Origin: Melieria omissa | Taxonomy: Eukaryota > Arthropoda > Insecta > Diptera > Ulidiidae | DNA length: 64,000 nucleotides | Assembly: GCA_963971225.1 (NCBI GenBank) | Contig: OZ020267.1 | Location: 122,257,891-122,321,890, forward strand | Reading direction: 5' to 3' | Part shown: positions 1 through 12,999 of the stretch, piece after piece | How the letters are laid out: each line of letters opens with the position of its first letter | Position numbering within the stretch: the stretch's first letter is position 1 | Translations under genes and position numbers: made by a program | The notes under the pieces: model-generated | Database searches by the model: none | What the model was told of the DNA's origin: nothing | Seen by the model: the letters and a program-made list of their open reading frames with translations, nothing else

Positions 1-1499
1 TCGCCGGTGCTTGTCGCTTTTTCCCGCGTCCATGCCGTGTCCGTGTTCTTGCGTAGCTGTTGGGAAATTGTCGAAAAAGATTTTTTCCTATCTGGCCTTT
101 GCTGCATTTTTAATGCATTTCTGCTGAAAACAACTTTGCAACTATTTCACAATTTACACAAAGACCTGCTGTCGCGCACTGCCCGCCCACCGCCTGCCCG
201 CTACTGGCATTGCTTCGCTTTGCACTTTGGCTGCAGCTGCTGCTGCTGCTTATCCTGCGGAGCAGCGCCAGCTGACAACTTCCGCCTTTCGAGTTGGCGG
301 CGCTTCGCCTCTACTCGAGCGCAGATAAACAGCGCAAGAAAGGCAGTCAGCCAGTCAGTCTTGTTGCCGCGTGCGCGCGCGTTCTGCTGAATCGCTGAAT
401 TAAATCCGCGACGCGTAACACGAAACTGGAAGCCAGATTGCCAATTCATTATGGCGTTGTTTATCTTGTTCGCTTTCTTGGCTGCAGCCAGCAACAGTGC
501 TCGCAATTTATTACGGCGAGCTTAGTTGGATTAAAGTTTTCGGTGCTCCCCCGACTTGCCGCTTCAATTATGCAAGCACGCTGCCGGCCAAGTTTTGCAT
601 GTGGGGCAACGCCACGATGCACGGCCCCACACTGCCTCGCCACGTCCCCTCAACTCTGCGCACCGCAATCGAAGCGGCACACTTTTAGTGTCGAATTGGC
701 TGTTGCCACTCAATAAAAATAAATACGTACAATTGCCCGTGGAATTGGCCGCCAATATGCAAATGTGAACGGCTGTTCACAGTATCGCTGCACAGGGGGA
801 GGGTTACTGAAATCACCGTAAAATCAAAGATTATAGGCAGCAAGTTCTTCATTTGAGCAAAGAATGTTGTAATAAAAACACTAAAATATGCAGAATGATA
901 ACAATTTTATTAACCTCCGCTAAGTAGGCGCGCGCCGCCAAACTGCTCGACTGTGCGATGGCTGTGCGTACAATTTATATGGATCGTAATTCGCGGCGCT
1001 TTTATTGTGGTTTCGGCTCATTTGTACTGATGGCAGAGTAATAACTTTCACCATTAGCGAGAGATGCCTCGAAATCGTCTTGTTTCGGCTCGGATTGCGT
1101 GTGTGTGGTCGTTGGGACTAACCATAGAATGAGTTAAGGGCCTAAACGGTCTACAAATATCAGGACTGATTAGTTGAAGTATGTATGTATATGTGCAAAA
1201 TTTATGGGGTTTAATGACAGATGCGGCCACATGACACATGTTAGCACAAACTACGTTTAGTTATGAACAGATTGTTCGAATTAATTTCGCAGTTAAGATG
1301 TCTGAACATGTGGGTTTTGATATTACGAGGAGGTACCATTGAAGCTTTGATTTTTTACTTTCAATGTTTGAAAGTTTTTCTTAAACAATTTTTAAATATT
1401 CAAAGGCCCGAACCCCGAAAATCAAGCCCAGTTATCACGTTGGATAGCGTCTCGAAGTCTTCTTTTTCTTTTGACCTCAGAAATACAAATGTCTAAATT

Positions 1500-1895
1500 A
1501 AGAGCTAATTTACTTTTCAACAATTTTATCTTAAAACGGGTTATATTAATTTTATATCAATATTTTTTAATTGCAGAAAAATTATATAATATTTATGGAA
1601 AAATACAAAATTATCTCTTTTTTATTTTATCTAACCATTATTAAAAAAACAGGGTTTTGATCAAACGCGCACAATTCGTAGACTTCAACTAGAACACAAA
1701 CTTTCCCTAACATCGCTGCAAATTATTGGAAATTTTTTTGGGGATAACAGTAAAATTTTTGTAATTTGCTTTGAATTCAGTTCTAAAAATATTAATTTGT
1801 TGGTGTCTACTTAAATTAAGCCCATAAATCAATCGTAGCTTTTGCTATATGATGACAAATAGGTGAATTTGCTCTCAGCCTGAGAGTGTCAGGCA
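1500..1895 (+). repeat. Dispersed repeat, copy A (inverted partner at 23745-24135)
   Basis: About 390 bp of this stretch matches the reverse complement of 23745-24135 along its whole length with scattered substitutions and small indels. Landmarks shared by both are TTGATCAAACGCGCACAATT, GGAAAAATACAAAATTATC and AAATCAATCGTAGCTTTTGC. It has no coding potential and no clear terminal repeats, so the class of element is unknown. Both copies lie on the intron side of the Echinoid-like exons. Confidence 0.7.
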
Positions 1896-4333
1896 ATTTT
1901 GGGGGGTCGAAAGGATTAAAATAGGTTTCTCAGTTTAATAAAAATTTAGACTGTATAGAATATTCTCATTAAAATAGTGCTTCAAATGAGTTTTTGAAAA
2001 TGTCCTTTTTGAAAATTATTTTTCTGTGGAAGTTTTGCTAAGCAAATAAGCTAACAGATAGTCTAAAATTATTGAATTGAATCCCTAATACCCCACCCAC
2101 TTTGTTTTAAAAAAAAATCTCAATTTGACTAGTTAGCGCTAAATTTACCATAAATTGAGCCCGATTTGCCATGCAACCCTGTGTTGCCCTGTTATCGATA
2201 AATACATTTTTTCACAACTGACGGAACCAAAACAAGAAATGAACCTAACAGCAACGAAAGGCCCTTGTTAACATTTGTGTGCTTTAAAATTTCGGAACAT
2301 AAATAATACAATCGAAAGCCTTTGAGACCCATAAAGATGCTCGAAATGTGTGGTAGTTGCATTGAAAATGCTGCACAGACTCCATTTCCACCTCATACTC
2401 GCTGCCAGAACAGAAATCTTAATGAGGCGAATCTAGCTTATTTGCAAAAACTGCCCCTAAATATGCAAAGTTTCTCTTTGTTCAGTCTCCAAAAACAGAG
2501 AGACTTCTTTTCGTTTAGATTACTGTGCGCGTGAGACTTTTCAATGAGGCGAAGCGCTCAATTGGTCGTTAGTATTCTTAGTTAGTTTGTTGCACTTGTC
2601 AAGGTCGACCAGGTTACCAATCACCGTGTTGCCGACCCCTTTCGAGCCAATTCATCCGCTCTATTTTTATTTATTTATTGTCAGTAAATTTGATACTTTT
2701 TGATTCAAGCACGTTTCGACGTCGCTTTGGTGTCTCCATACATACCAGATTGGTTGGAAGCACCTCGAGCAGTCCCTTATTCCTGACTCATGACCGCCTC
2801 TCCGAATGGACAGCCGCTTCTGTCGTAAATTGAGCAAAATCGTTGTCTTTAATTATTTTTATTATTATCAAAGTGCTTTAACTTTAATTACACTGTTTTA
2901 TTGCTAATAACTTTGCTATTTTCTGCAAATAAAAAATAATCATAAATATGAAAACTACATAAATATGCAATTCATTATAGTTGTTTGTAAAAATGTAAAA
3001 CATCATTCAATTGACGCACTTTTTATGCCCACATATATATGTATATGTATGTTTGTACGTTTATTGCGTGTATTGTTTTTATGACCTTCTATTTTTTCCA
3101 TATAGTTACAACGAAATCGTTGTAAAGTAAGCAATTGCATGTCCTCAAATGTGTGCAATTTGTACGGTTTAATGTTTTGTTTGGCTTTCTGTTGCTTTCG
3201 TTGCGGCGCGGAAACAACGCATAAATTTATTTATGGCACATATATTTCAAATATATTAGGTGCACTATATAAATTTCAACAACTCTTACAACGACAACTG
3301 GAAGCGCACGCAGTAAATAACACTCGTATTATGATTTGCCGGTATTATTATATTTTTATAAAGCAAGTATAGAGTTGCCAAGCCGCCAACAATCAAAGGT
3401 GAAGTAATAAAAAACCTGAAAAACCATAGTAGCAGGCAACCGCGCTATCCAAATGCCTGATGAGCCGCTGACATGTTGAAGGGTGTCAGTTGAGGTGAGA
3501 ACCTTTCAATTAGTCGAATTTGAAGCTTTCAACTCAATTTCAATACAACTGTTGATTATTTAAAATATCTGTGCGTTGTCGTATGTTTGGTTGAAATATA
3601 GTTTTGTTTGGAGATTTTTTTATATTTCGAAATAAATAAAACTATTTATAAAAATAAATTGTACACCTTCCAATAAAATCATTGCGATGACATTTAGTTA
3701 GTTTCCCCATAAATCTAATCGTTTCTAACCAATTTTCTTATGCAACATTTTAATAGTTTTTATTCTAAGAAGCTTCCTATCCTTACATTTATATATTTTG
3801 TGAAACTGTATTGTAAATTCAATGAGGTGTACTTCGTCTAAACAGATATTAGTACAAATATTATATAGCTTTCATAAATATTTGAAAAAATTGATTATTT
3901 GACTATTGTTTTATTTGGTCAATAAAAATGACCAGTGAAGCCCTTGAGCAAGGTCGTCAGCCCCTTTGGAGCAAATTCGTATCATAATGAACCAAACCAG
4001 AATCAGAGCTATGGAGTTGTTCTAAAGAGATCTGCTTACGATACTGTTTTGAAATCTTATAACATCCTGGAAGTGGACTAGTACAACTAGCTAAAACAAC
4101 TCTCTATTATAGTACAATCAAATGTCATTAGGGGGACCACAACGTTTGGCCACTGCCTCTTCTATATTTTTTCTTTTCAATCAAACTTCTTAATGTCATC
4201 CATAAACAAAACAATTACTGCATTAGTATACAAATTTGCATTCTTATTTCCTACATTGGTCCCATGCGGCAGCTTTGCTTAAGAGCGAACGAACCAGGTT
4301 CACATGGGGTACAAGTTCTGGAATACCAGTAGT

Positions 4334-4766
4334 AAGGGAGAGGGCTGGGTTGTGAACCGGGTTTTGTTTTTTGGCTCTAACTTTTCACAGAATAAAGATA
4401 TCGAAAAATTTAAGATACCGTTGGAAAGGTGACCATACAACGTAACTTTTTTATAAAGACAGATTACTGTTTTGATTAAAATTTAACTCTCTACGTCAAA
4501 TTTTCTAAGCAGGTGATTTTTCGCTTTTCCAAAAAAGTGGCTGGGTTGTGAACCATCTAGAAAATCCCTATTAAAGTCGGAAAATACGAAGAAAACACCC
4601 ATAATTTTTAAGTAAGTTGAGAATTTATTCAATCAGGAGGCCTCAAAAGGTGAAACCACAAAAGCAGAGTCATATCATAAGACAAACTTGATAGTGGAAA
4701 GATTGGCGATATGTCAATTAAGGAAAGAAAATACGGTAACGGTTCACAACCCAGCCCTCTCCCTTA
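4334..4766. mobile_element. MITE with 26-bp terminal inverted repeats
   Basis: The left end GGGAGAGGGCTGGGTTGTGA (from 4336) is repeated as its reverse complement at 4741-4763. The symmetry extends over about 26 bp and includes TAA/TTA at the outer edges. A third copy of the core CTGGGTTGTGAACC lies inside at about 4543-4556. There is no coding sequence. The size and inverted ends fit a non-autonomous DNA transposon; the superfamily is not decided because no clear target duplication is visible. Confidence 0.7.
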
Positions 4767-6713
4767 TTTGTGTCAACTTTCATTTAGATATCTCAGTTCT
4801 ATCAAAACCTTTTTCACGAATCCGACAGACATTGCTAAGTAAATCAGTTCTCCTGGTTGACTTGATGGTCTGTGTGAATACTTTTCCATAACATTCACGT
4901 GTCCTGTGTGTTACAAACTAATGGTCCCGGAGTACAACATAGCCCCGCATCTCTTTGCAGCTTGTACAACTCTAAGAACGAGCCTTTTAAATTACAAATT
5001 CCCGCTACTTACTTTATTAACAAAATGTAAAAGTAAACCGACTCGTGCTCGTTGCAGCTGCGAATTAAAAATTTCCACTACTGGCACAAATGAAGCAGTG
5101 AACCAACTTGAATTCGCGTCTGTCTGGGCTAATTTCGCAACATTCTTGACAGCGTCCACTGAAAGCAACAAAAGCCACGCGAAGCAACCAGTCATCACAA
5201 TATGGCAACACTTGCGCCGGAAACCGGCCCACCCGCGCCGCCCCGCCACTGTGCGCCGCGCCCTGCGTTTATTATTTTTATTTCGTGATAAATCACTCAT
5301 AAATATTAAACGCACGCTCGGCAACTGCTTCAACTGCCAACAAAAGTTTATTATGTCGCTTGCGCCGCCGCCGCGGCACTGCCGCAACCCAACTTAGTGC
5401 AATGTTGCTCCTGTTCGCGCGTCGCACGTGGTAGCGTGTCACTATTTCAGCTGACAAGGAAGTTGGCGTTTGTTGCGTTGCGTTGCGCTGCGTTCATGAC
5501 AAACGTAAATTGCCGGGGCAGACAGTGCGGGGAATAGTTTGAAAAATGTCTGTCTTCCTGTCAGCGTGTTGCGTTTTGTGCGCGACATTGCGTTCGGCTT
5601 GCTCCGCCGCAACTCCGATCAGAGTTACCGCTGCTCATGCCCCATGGGCAGGACGTCGCTGTCGCTGGCGCTGCACCAGCAACAACAGCAACCACCACCA
5701 CGACGAGGACGACCACTACGGCGGTGGCACTCAAAGGATAACTTGCGCGGCTACGCAAGTTATCGCCTTTTGTAATTTTGCGTGATTTCTCGCGTATTGC
5801 GTGCGCTTTAGTACATTTCCCAGTTAAGTGCTTTAGTTGTTTATGTGCCATAAAATAATGTGCGCGCAATATTGCGCACAACAAGTTGTCGGGCGGAGCG
5901 GTGGCAGTCGGTGGCGATAGCGGTACGAAATTGATGAATTTTTGAAAAGCCAGCATAGCAAACCATTTTAGCAAATTTGTCTTTTCATTGTCCCGCTTTC
6001 GTTACAAAGTTGAGACTAGCGCCAGCGTTGCCAGATGCTATTTGTTGTATCTAGTTATTTTTTTTTAAGAATTTGCTGAAAAATGAAGCAAGTTGAACAT
6101 CAACAGCTTGTCTTGAACAAAGGACCTCAATCACCTTCGTCAAAGTCAGAGTACAAATGGTTTTATCTTCTCATTTGCGCTTAAATAAAACAAAGAATCA
6201 CATTTTTGAGATTCCTAGACAACTGATTCCACTGGACTTCTAAATCTATTGTAGGAAATCTTCTCAATTTTAAAACCAATAGAGAGAACACCTCTCATAG
6301 GTGAGCATATGTATTCGGCTTAGAAATATTGAAAAAATAATGATAAATCATTCCATTAAAAAGCATTCATTGGCTTTAATACCCGTTTAAATGGTAAAAT
6401 TGTGATAATGGAAAGACAAAAGACAAATTTCTTCAAACTGCAAGACAACTTTAATGACTTTAGTAACTTTATTTTTCTCTAAAGTTTGTGTAGTTTGACA
6501 TGATACCAAATTAAAGATGAAAAACGGAACTACCTTCATTTCTTAATCATAGTTTTTCTTTAATTGAATTGAAGAATCTCATTGAATGCCTTAAAAAAGT
6601 AATCGGGCTGGCTTGTAATACTGTAAGGCAATAAAATTTCACGAAAAAAGGACACCTTGCAGATGGAAGCTTCCTCAAAGAAGACGTTTTTATCAAAGCT
6701 ACCAATCGTTGGC

Positions 6714-6850
6714 CCACACAGAGGGGTTTTGGGAGTTCGAATCCCCCAAACACAAACATTTTTGGCACAAAATATGGTTTCAAATAGTATTCGGCTCAAA
6801 AGTTGTACGCGAACCCCGCCTCCCGAAATGAAATCCTGTGTACACCACTG
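6714..6850 (-). mobile_element. Small CAGTGG-ended repeat, copy 1
   Basis: Read on the minus strand this begins CAGTGGTGTACACAGGATTT and ends near CCCAAAACCCCTCTGTGTG, with imperfect inverted ends. The same layout is seen at 54700-54847 and, truncated, at 44690-44820, both on the plus strand. It is a short non-autonomous DNA transposon or a derivative of one. CAG...CTG ends are common in hAT-type MITEs, but the superfamily is not proven here. Confidence 0.6.
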
Positions 6851-7847
6851 CTGCCAATACTGCCACAACGGCCTAAAAGACAGTCAAGACAGGGCTGCAG
6901 CACCTAATCAAAAGCCAAAGCCAGACTAGAAGCTCATAAAAATATCTCCTAGATCTTAAAATGATTACACTTGACGTCGTTGTGAGGTTATCAGTAAAAA
7001 CTGTATCTTTGCAAGACTTAGGTCATCTAATCAACGATTTCTGGGGAAGCTTGAACTGAACAACTGAAGAGCATACAATTTGTTATCTTTAGCCAATAAA
7101 TAGCATAGTAGATATTATCACTAATGTAGAGTTTTTCGAATCCCAGACAAAGGGACGAGGTCCTGTAATACACCCATGGATCACACTGTACTAAGTTATA
7201 CTGCAAACTTTAAATTCTATTGCGCTTCATCATAGGATTAAAGTTCTTTTTTTAATCTTTACTTCTGAATTTAATTAAGAGTAACTTTTGGATTTAGAAA
7301 TCACACATCGCTAGCAGAGTCTTGGAAGATGTTCAAGAAGCTTCTGCATGGCATGCAAGTGTTGGCTTTTGTTTTCCGCAAATCGCTTGAATGTACTCAA
7401 ATTAATTTGAAATTTACTTACGGACTTAAAGTATCCTTGCTCGTTTCTAAAAAACGTCAAAGATGAAATATAGTGGCATTAAAATTTGTGGCAATATTAA
7501 ACTTCCACCAATACCCGCTCAGGCTGGCAGCATTCGCGCTGCAATCCTGTGCCCGAATAATTTCTGCTCCACAAATAGCGAAACAAATGCTCGGCAATAA
7601 GTTTTTATGTGTTTTTCGACATTCGCATTTGTTTACGGCGACAGCTTTTATTATTGTAATATCGAACCGGCCAATAGAGCGACCCGCCAGCCGGCCAGTC
7701 AGCGAAATTAGTCGGCGGCCATCGAAAATGATGAATCGCCTGCGAGCGCACGAACCGCACGCAGCCATTAAACATAATGAAAGCACATTAATTTATTAAT
7801 TTCCTGAAAATAATTTGATTTTCCTTTGCTCTTCCGTCACGGTGCAG

Positions 7848-8213
7848 GGGTCAACATGGGCTACATCGAGAACAACTACTCGAACTCGAACAACGGCGGC
7901 AGCGTCAACTCGCAGGACTCGCTCTGGCAGGTGAAAATGTCGGCCGCCGCGGGCAATCAGCAGAATATGGTGCCCGCCGCGCACAACAACTACGTCGAAC
8001 ACCAGCCGACATACGGCTACGACCCACTGACACACGGCGGCTACGGCGCCGTTGACGACTACGCCCCCTACCCGCACCTGACAGCCACACCCAGCCAGCA
8101 CGGCGACGAGTACCACAACCAGCGCAACAGCCAGAATCCCTCCAGACAGGACTACTGCAGCGATCCGTATGCCTCCGTGCAGAAGCCGAAGAAGCGCGTT
8201 GATCAGCATTTAG
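7848..8213 (+). CDS. ed: Echinoid-like adhesion receptor, penultimate coding exon (cytoplasmic tail)
   Basis: This internal exon of 366 nt encodes about 121 residues and is open throughout. It starts after a pyrimidine-rich tract and TGCAG, beginning with two bases that complete a codon, and ends at a consensus GTAAGT donor (8214) in phase 1. The protein (GYIENNYSNSNNGG..., SQDSLWQVKM, THGGYGAVDDYAPYPH, SRQDYCSDPYASVQKPKKRV) is hydrophilic and rich in Tyr, Asn and Gln, with no membrane span or fold, as expected for the intracellular tail of an adhesion receptor. Third-position GC is high, unlike the flanking DNA. It joins in frame to 25623-25804, which ends in EIIV. Echinoid, an immunoglobulin-family junction protein, is known to end in the PDZ ligand EIIV that binds Canoe and Bazooka. 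The exon is certain to be coding. The name rests on the terminus and recall; the paralogue fred is the main alternative. Confidence 0.75.
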
Positions 8214-9147
8214 GTAAGTGGGCAGCAGCAGCAGTGACTGTGATGAATTATGTGAGATGTTGTAAGACAACTGCCGGATGCCCGCGGGGCGAACGACAGC
8301 CGACAGTCGGGAAGTTAATTTATAAGCATAACATTAAGTCACAATTGCCAGGACGAAGATGGGCGGCGGCGGCGGCAGAGTGGCGCGCACACCTGGGGGC
8401 CAAACACACACACACATACATGCACAGACTCCTTAGCCGGCCGTGGCTTATTATGGCGCATTATTAATAATAAAACAAAAGCAATTGCAGAAACAACGGC
8501 AACAATAGCAATAGCACCGACATACAAAAACAACTATAATCGCATGTGTCAAAGCAATATTGGAAGTTATTTTAGTGCGTTTGACTTTGGGTTGTCAGTG
8601 GTGTTGTGTCGTTATGGCTGCCGTTGGTCGACATGGATATCGGCGTTGCTGTCATTTGTTGTTTACCTTTGTAATTGTAACTTGTTGTTCGGTTGCTGCA
8701 ACACGTGTAAGTGTTGTTGACATTTTCGGCTGTGTCGCCCTCTTGGGTGCGTGTGTCCTTCTCCTTACGTCCTTACAGTAAGAATGTTCGCGTCTACAGG
8801 CGTTCGGTCAGTTTATGCAAGTAAGGAACGGTAGCAAAATGTCCTTGTCACTCGGTGACAGTTAATTAACATTTCGTACGCAGTCGCATCGCAGTGTCAC
8901 GAGTTCAGCAATTACAATTACCCAGCCCGCCTGCCGCCCCCCCATCTTGTCTTGATTTATATTCATTCCGTTGTGCAGTTTGCAAATTTAAGTCAGTTAA
9001 TTTTAACGGTAAAACAAACAAATACTTAGTATAGATTTTAATGCTAAAGGTTAACTTTACGTTTTGCGATTCAGTGGGAATTGTACATTCTTGAATTTTG
9101 TTCGATTCTGGTTCGGCTACATACTCGCTGTGGGATTATTGTACTTA

Positions 9148-9587
9148 AGGCTTGATTACACGTAAAGAGTCGAGTGACGAGACATCAAAAGGGTACTAGG
9201 CCGAAAGAATTGGGATAGCGAGCAAAAGCGATGAGTTGTTCAAACGTATTTTGACACGTGGCGAGTCAGTTCGGTTTCACAATGCACAAAATGAACTAAG
9301 CAACTCGCGCAATTAAACTCAACCGAGCGAAAAGTTGTGTGTGACGCATTCCGCATGTTACGACCGATTCCGCATGTGACGAGCGCTTCCGCGAATCGCT
9401 GCGAAAAAGAGAAAAATATAACGGTAAAGTAGTGCTCGGCCTAGCAAACAAAATGTGATTCTAGTGACTCTCTCGCCACTTTCATCGGTTACTGACTCAA
9501 TCAAGAACTCGCCTTACTGTTTAGACGAAACGAGTACTCGATGGAGTTGATGTCTCGTCACTCTACTCGTTACGTGTAATCAAGCCT
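9148..9587. mobile_element. 440-bp MITE with TTA target duplication (Harbinger-like)
   Basis: The ends AGGCTTGATTACACGTAA (from 9148) and its reverse complement (to 9587) form an inverted repeat of about 40 bp with two or three mismatches. TTA directly flanks both sides (9145-9147 and 9588-9590). A three-base TTA/TAA duplication is the hallmark of PIF/Harbinger elements. No transposase is encoded, so this would be a non-autonomous derivative. The interior is rich in GAGTGACGAG-like words. Confidence 0.75.
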
Positions 9588-9804
9588 TTACTATAAGTGA
9601 ATCCTGGCTCAATCCCAACTCGATTCGATCCTTAGGCCACTTTGATGTTCCGCTTTATAATGCAATGATGATAGGTTGGGACAAGGCCCTTAAGTACTTC
9701 AATGTAATATATTTATTGTGCCTTAAGAATCATTCGGCGTCTTAAAAGCTCAGGTATTGAACGACTTCTTTCTACAAAAATTCACTTTAGGTTCTCACCT
9801 CATA

Positions 9805-10704
9805 CTACTGTGGGCAAACAATAGTAAGAATTTTTAATTTAAATTTCGCGCGGGAACCCATTCGTTGAAATATTTTTTTTCTAGGTTGGTAGAACTGTCA
9901 GTGACATCTGTACCAAATGTCACATCAAAATAATCATTAGTGTTTAGTATGCGCTTGTCTTTTTAAAATACAAAACAGGCATTCGGCTATTTTTGCAATG
10001 AGTAAAATAATTCAACAAAGAAGTTCCATTAAATTTTGTGTGCGGAATCTAATTTCTGGTGCCGAAACGTTCAGAAAAGGCCTTCGGTGATAATTGTGTA
10101 TCGAGAACAAGTGTTTTTGATTAGTACAAATTGTTCAAAGAAGGTCGAGAACGCGTTGACGACGAACCACGTCCTGAACGGCTATCAACATCAACTGATG
10201 ATCACACGTCAATAAAATCAAGGAATTGGTGTTCGAGAATCGACGATTAACAATCAGAGACCTTACTGGCATCGTTGGAATATCGGAAGGATCAGTGAAA
10301 TCCAATTTAAAAAATCATTTGAGCCTAAGAAAAGTGAAAGAATGATTGGTTAAAAAAAAATTGATTCTTCGTGAGTTGTTTGCCAAAAATTCAACCAATA
10401 TCGTTCCACCACAAAGGTATTCGTCTAATTTAGCTCCGTGTGACTTCTGGCTGTTCAGCAAAGTCAAACGACCGCTCCGGGGAAACCGTTTTGAGTCAAT
10501 TGAAGACATTAAACGTGAATCGCTACGCGCTTTGAAGGCTATTCCGTAAATTGACTTTAACAACTGTTTCGAGGATTGGAAAAAACGTTGGCACAAGTGT
10601 ACTGGGGCGGGGAGGGATTACTTTGAGGGGACGAAATAGATTTGGAAGAATAAATAAAGAATTTTAAAATTATTGTATGTCTTACCATTTTTTTCCCACA
10701 GTAG
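9805..10704 (+). mobile_element. Internally deleted mariner (900 bp) with intact ends
   Basis: The ends CTACTGTGGGCAAACAATAG (9805) and the reverse complement of CCATTTTTTTCCCACAGTAG (to 10704) form terminal inverted repeats of about 27 bp, flanked by TA on both sides (9803-9804 and 10705-10706). TA is the obligatory mariner target. Inside, 10006-10250 reads as a mariner N-terminal part (FCVRNLISGAETFRKAFGD, FKEGRERVDDEPRPE). From 10355 to about 10630 it reads as the C-terminal part (YSSNLAPCDFWLF, LRGNRFESIEDIK, FEDWKKRWHKC). The middle, with the first two catalytic aspartates, is missing, and YSPDLAP has become YSSNLAP. The element cannot encode a working transposase. Confidence 0.85.
10006..10645 (+). 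pseudogene. Mariner transposase remnant, catalytic core deleted
   Basis: Reading three frames in turn recovers the start of a mariner transposase (paired-like DNA-binding part, to about 10250) joined almost directly to its last third. The D,D,D catalytic region between them is absent. Several stops and frameshifts interrupt both parts. It lies wholly within the TA-flanked element 9805-10704. Confidence 0.75.
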
Positions 10705-12999
10705 TATTTTGTCATTGACAGGGTCGAAATGGCGAGAACGCATCTCCGCGTCCTAGAGGCATCTACGTCTAAATTTTTAAGCGCAGCGCTGACCTTATCA
10801 TCATAATATGACACATATGTACATAGATTCGTTTAAAGAATCCGCACAGTAAGGATTCCTTAGTTTCGTTCTTTTCATATGCAATCAAGTCAATGCCATC
10901 AAGTTCCATTTATGATGGCAGAACTTATGCGAACATTCTAAAAATAATATTTTGCTGATTCTCCACGAACGCTTTGGCACTTCAATTATTTCTCTGAATG
11001 GGTCTGAGCTTACAACAAAATTTCCAATTCCACTACTTTTTCATTTGCTGTTGTACTCTCTCGAGTGTATTCTGCACAAAATCCTTTGGCGTCGCACAAC
11101 TGGACATGTTACACTGTGCTGAGGCAGTAATTGCAGCTCAAAAGTTGGAAAGCGCTTTAATGTCAAACGACCATAGTTGGCATAATCAATCACGCACTCT
11201 GGAACAAAAGACTCGTCTTCGTCTTTTGCCATCGCTCAGCTTCGGCGCATGCAGTGGCGGCCTGCACACACGTACTGTACACATGGCAGCACTTGTCATG
11301 CTGTCCATGTTAATAGCCAAATGCTGACCAGGAAAAACTAGGCTGGCGCAGCGAGCAGAAGGAAGCGAAAAAACGCTGCAGCACCAGAATCAAACAGCGC
11401 CCCATTGTACTGTAGTCCAATGTGCTGACAGACTCAACAGGCGCGCGCGTGTGTGTGCGCCTGCGCGAACTGCAGTCGACGTAATGAAGACGTGGCCGGA
11501 GCAGAGTGAGGAGCGCGCCACGGTATTGACATGCCTGTCCGCAGTGTTGTCCTCGCTGGGAGCAGTTTTTGCCGGGATGCAACTCAGCTAACCGCAGCAA
11601 AAGCGCGAGCAGATGGCGAAGAAGCCAAACCCGAACAAAAAAATGGAAATGCGAAGGAATAAAAACTCAAACACAAACAAACATCATAAAATTGCACACA
11701 GTCACATACATAAACGAGTGCGTATGTATGTGTGTGTATGACAGAGTGTGTGTCGAAACAAATACCCGCTGCGAGCAAGAACACATGGTTGTTGTTGTTG
11801 TTTATTTGCTATCCTGGCTTATCCTTGTACTACAGAGTTGAGTTTTTCATTTGGTTTCTAGTTGTGTTGCGGTTTTGTTTTTGCATTTTTATGCGGCAAA
11901 CCAAAAAAACGAAACGAAAAATGTAAACCGAAATTGAGGGGTTTTCAAGTGTACAACTTGGTCCTTTGGCTGGCCGTGCGATACGAGCAAAGGACACACA
12001 AGGGGCAACCAAGCGAACGAGTCACATAAACATTTAGCAATGGAAATACAAGTGAAAAACATTGCAGATCATAAAGCGTAAATATAACAGAAATACAAAC
12101 TATGGCCCATAAAAAACATGCTTACAACTACAAACGACAACAACAAAAACAAGAAAAACATGTAATGTCCCCGGTGGCAATAATGCCATTGAATAGTAAA
12201 AAACGAAGAGAATACAGCGCAGAGGTGCGTAAAACACACGAACCAGGGTTAGGTTGCGGCACAGGTCCTGCTCCTCTAATTATCACACACATTCTCAGAG
12301 ACAGGAGCGTAGGCAACGGGATGGTTAGTAGGAAAACTTCTCCACCATGGCTTTATAGTGTAATTCAAAATGTTGAGTTGTTTTGTCAAAATAGCAACAA
12401 AGCATTTTCACCTTTAAACGGTTTGAAATGCATAGCAAACTTCAGGGATCAAAAAAGTCAGAATGAAATGTTTATTTTAAATATTAAATTTTAATGCTAA
12501 TTTAATTAAAAACAAGTTTTCGGTTTAATTTCCCCCATGACTCTGCTCTGACTATGCCTCTGTTCAAAGGCGAAAACTCTGGCAACTCTGTATACGAAAT
12601 TTGAAAATTAATATTGCTTGCGTTTTTATGCACGTGAAAAATTGTGGCCGACACCAAAGTTTACTTGAATTTAATTACAAGTTCAAAGTACATAAAACCG
12701 TAGACATGGCATTCATTACAACTTGTTCAAAATAAAGGGATTCTAACAGTTAAATTCTATAGAAAAACAAACAAGAAATTTCACATTTGTTAATGCTTTA
12801 CGCGTTTCCATTAGAAAGATTTTACGTTGTGTTGCATAGTTTTCATGTATCTTAAAAAGAGATGTTAACTATGACAAAAGGCATTCGTATGCAGACAAAT
12901 TAAGCATGATTTTTGATGTTGTTAATGCTCAAAGTCCGGCAATCAAATTGTGCAATTTTGATTTTGTTTTATCATTTTTAATAATTAACAATTTTTTTT

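Larger units (their letters stand above)
1..7847. other. Left flank, probably upstream intron of the Echinoid-like gene
   Basis: No coding exon could be supported here. Open frames are short, mutually overlapping on both strands and without recognisable domains. The first downstream exon starts in mid-codon, so at least one earlier exon must lie to the left and this stretch is best read as intron. It holds a dispersed repeat (1500-1895), a 433-bp inverted-repeat element (4334-4766) and a small CAGTGG-ended repeat (6714-6850). GC-rich patches at 1-750 and 5040-5900 contain Gln/Ala-coding simple sequence but no exon-like structure. Confidence 0.5.

Noticed and set aside
4906..5397. 163-codon open frame and its antisense partner of 131 codons
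   Set aside because: No domain, no splice context, and both strands are open in a GC-rich patch, which is typical of chance.
5861..5882. GCGCAATATTGCGC palindrome as a regulatory site
   Set aside because: A single 14-bp palindrome with no repeats or known factor; insufficient support.
7796..8270. Long minus-strand open frames opposite the Echinoid-like exon
   Set aside because: They are shadows of the GC-rich real exon on the plus strand and encode Val/Ala- or Arg-rich junk.
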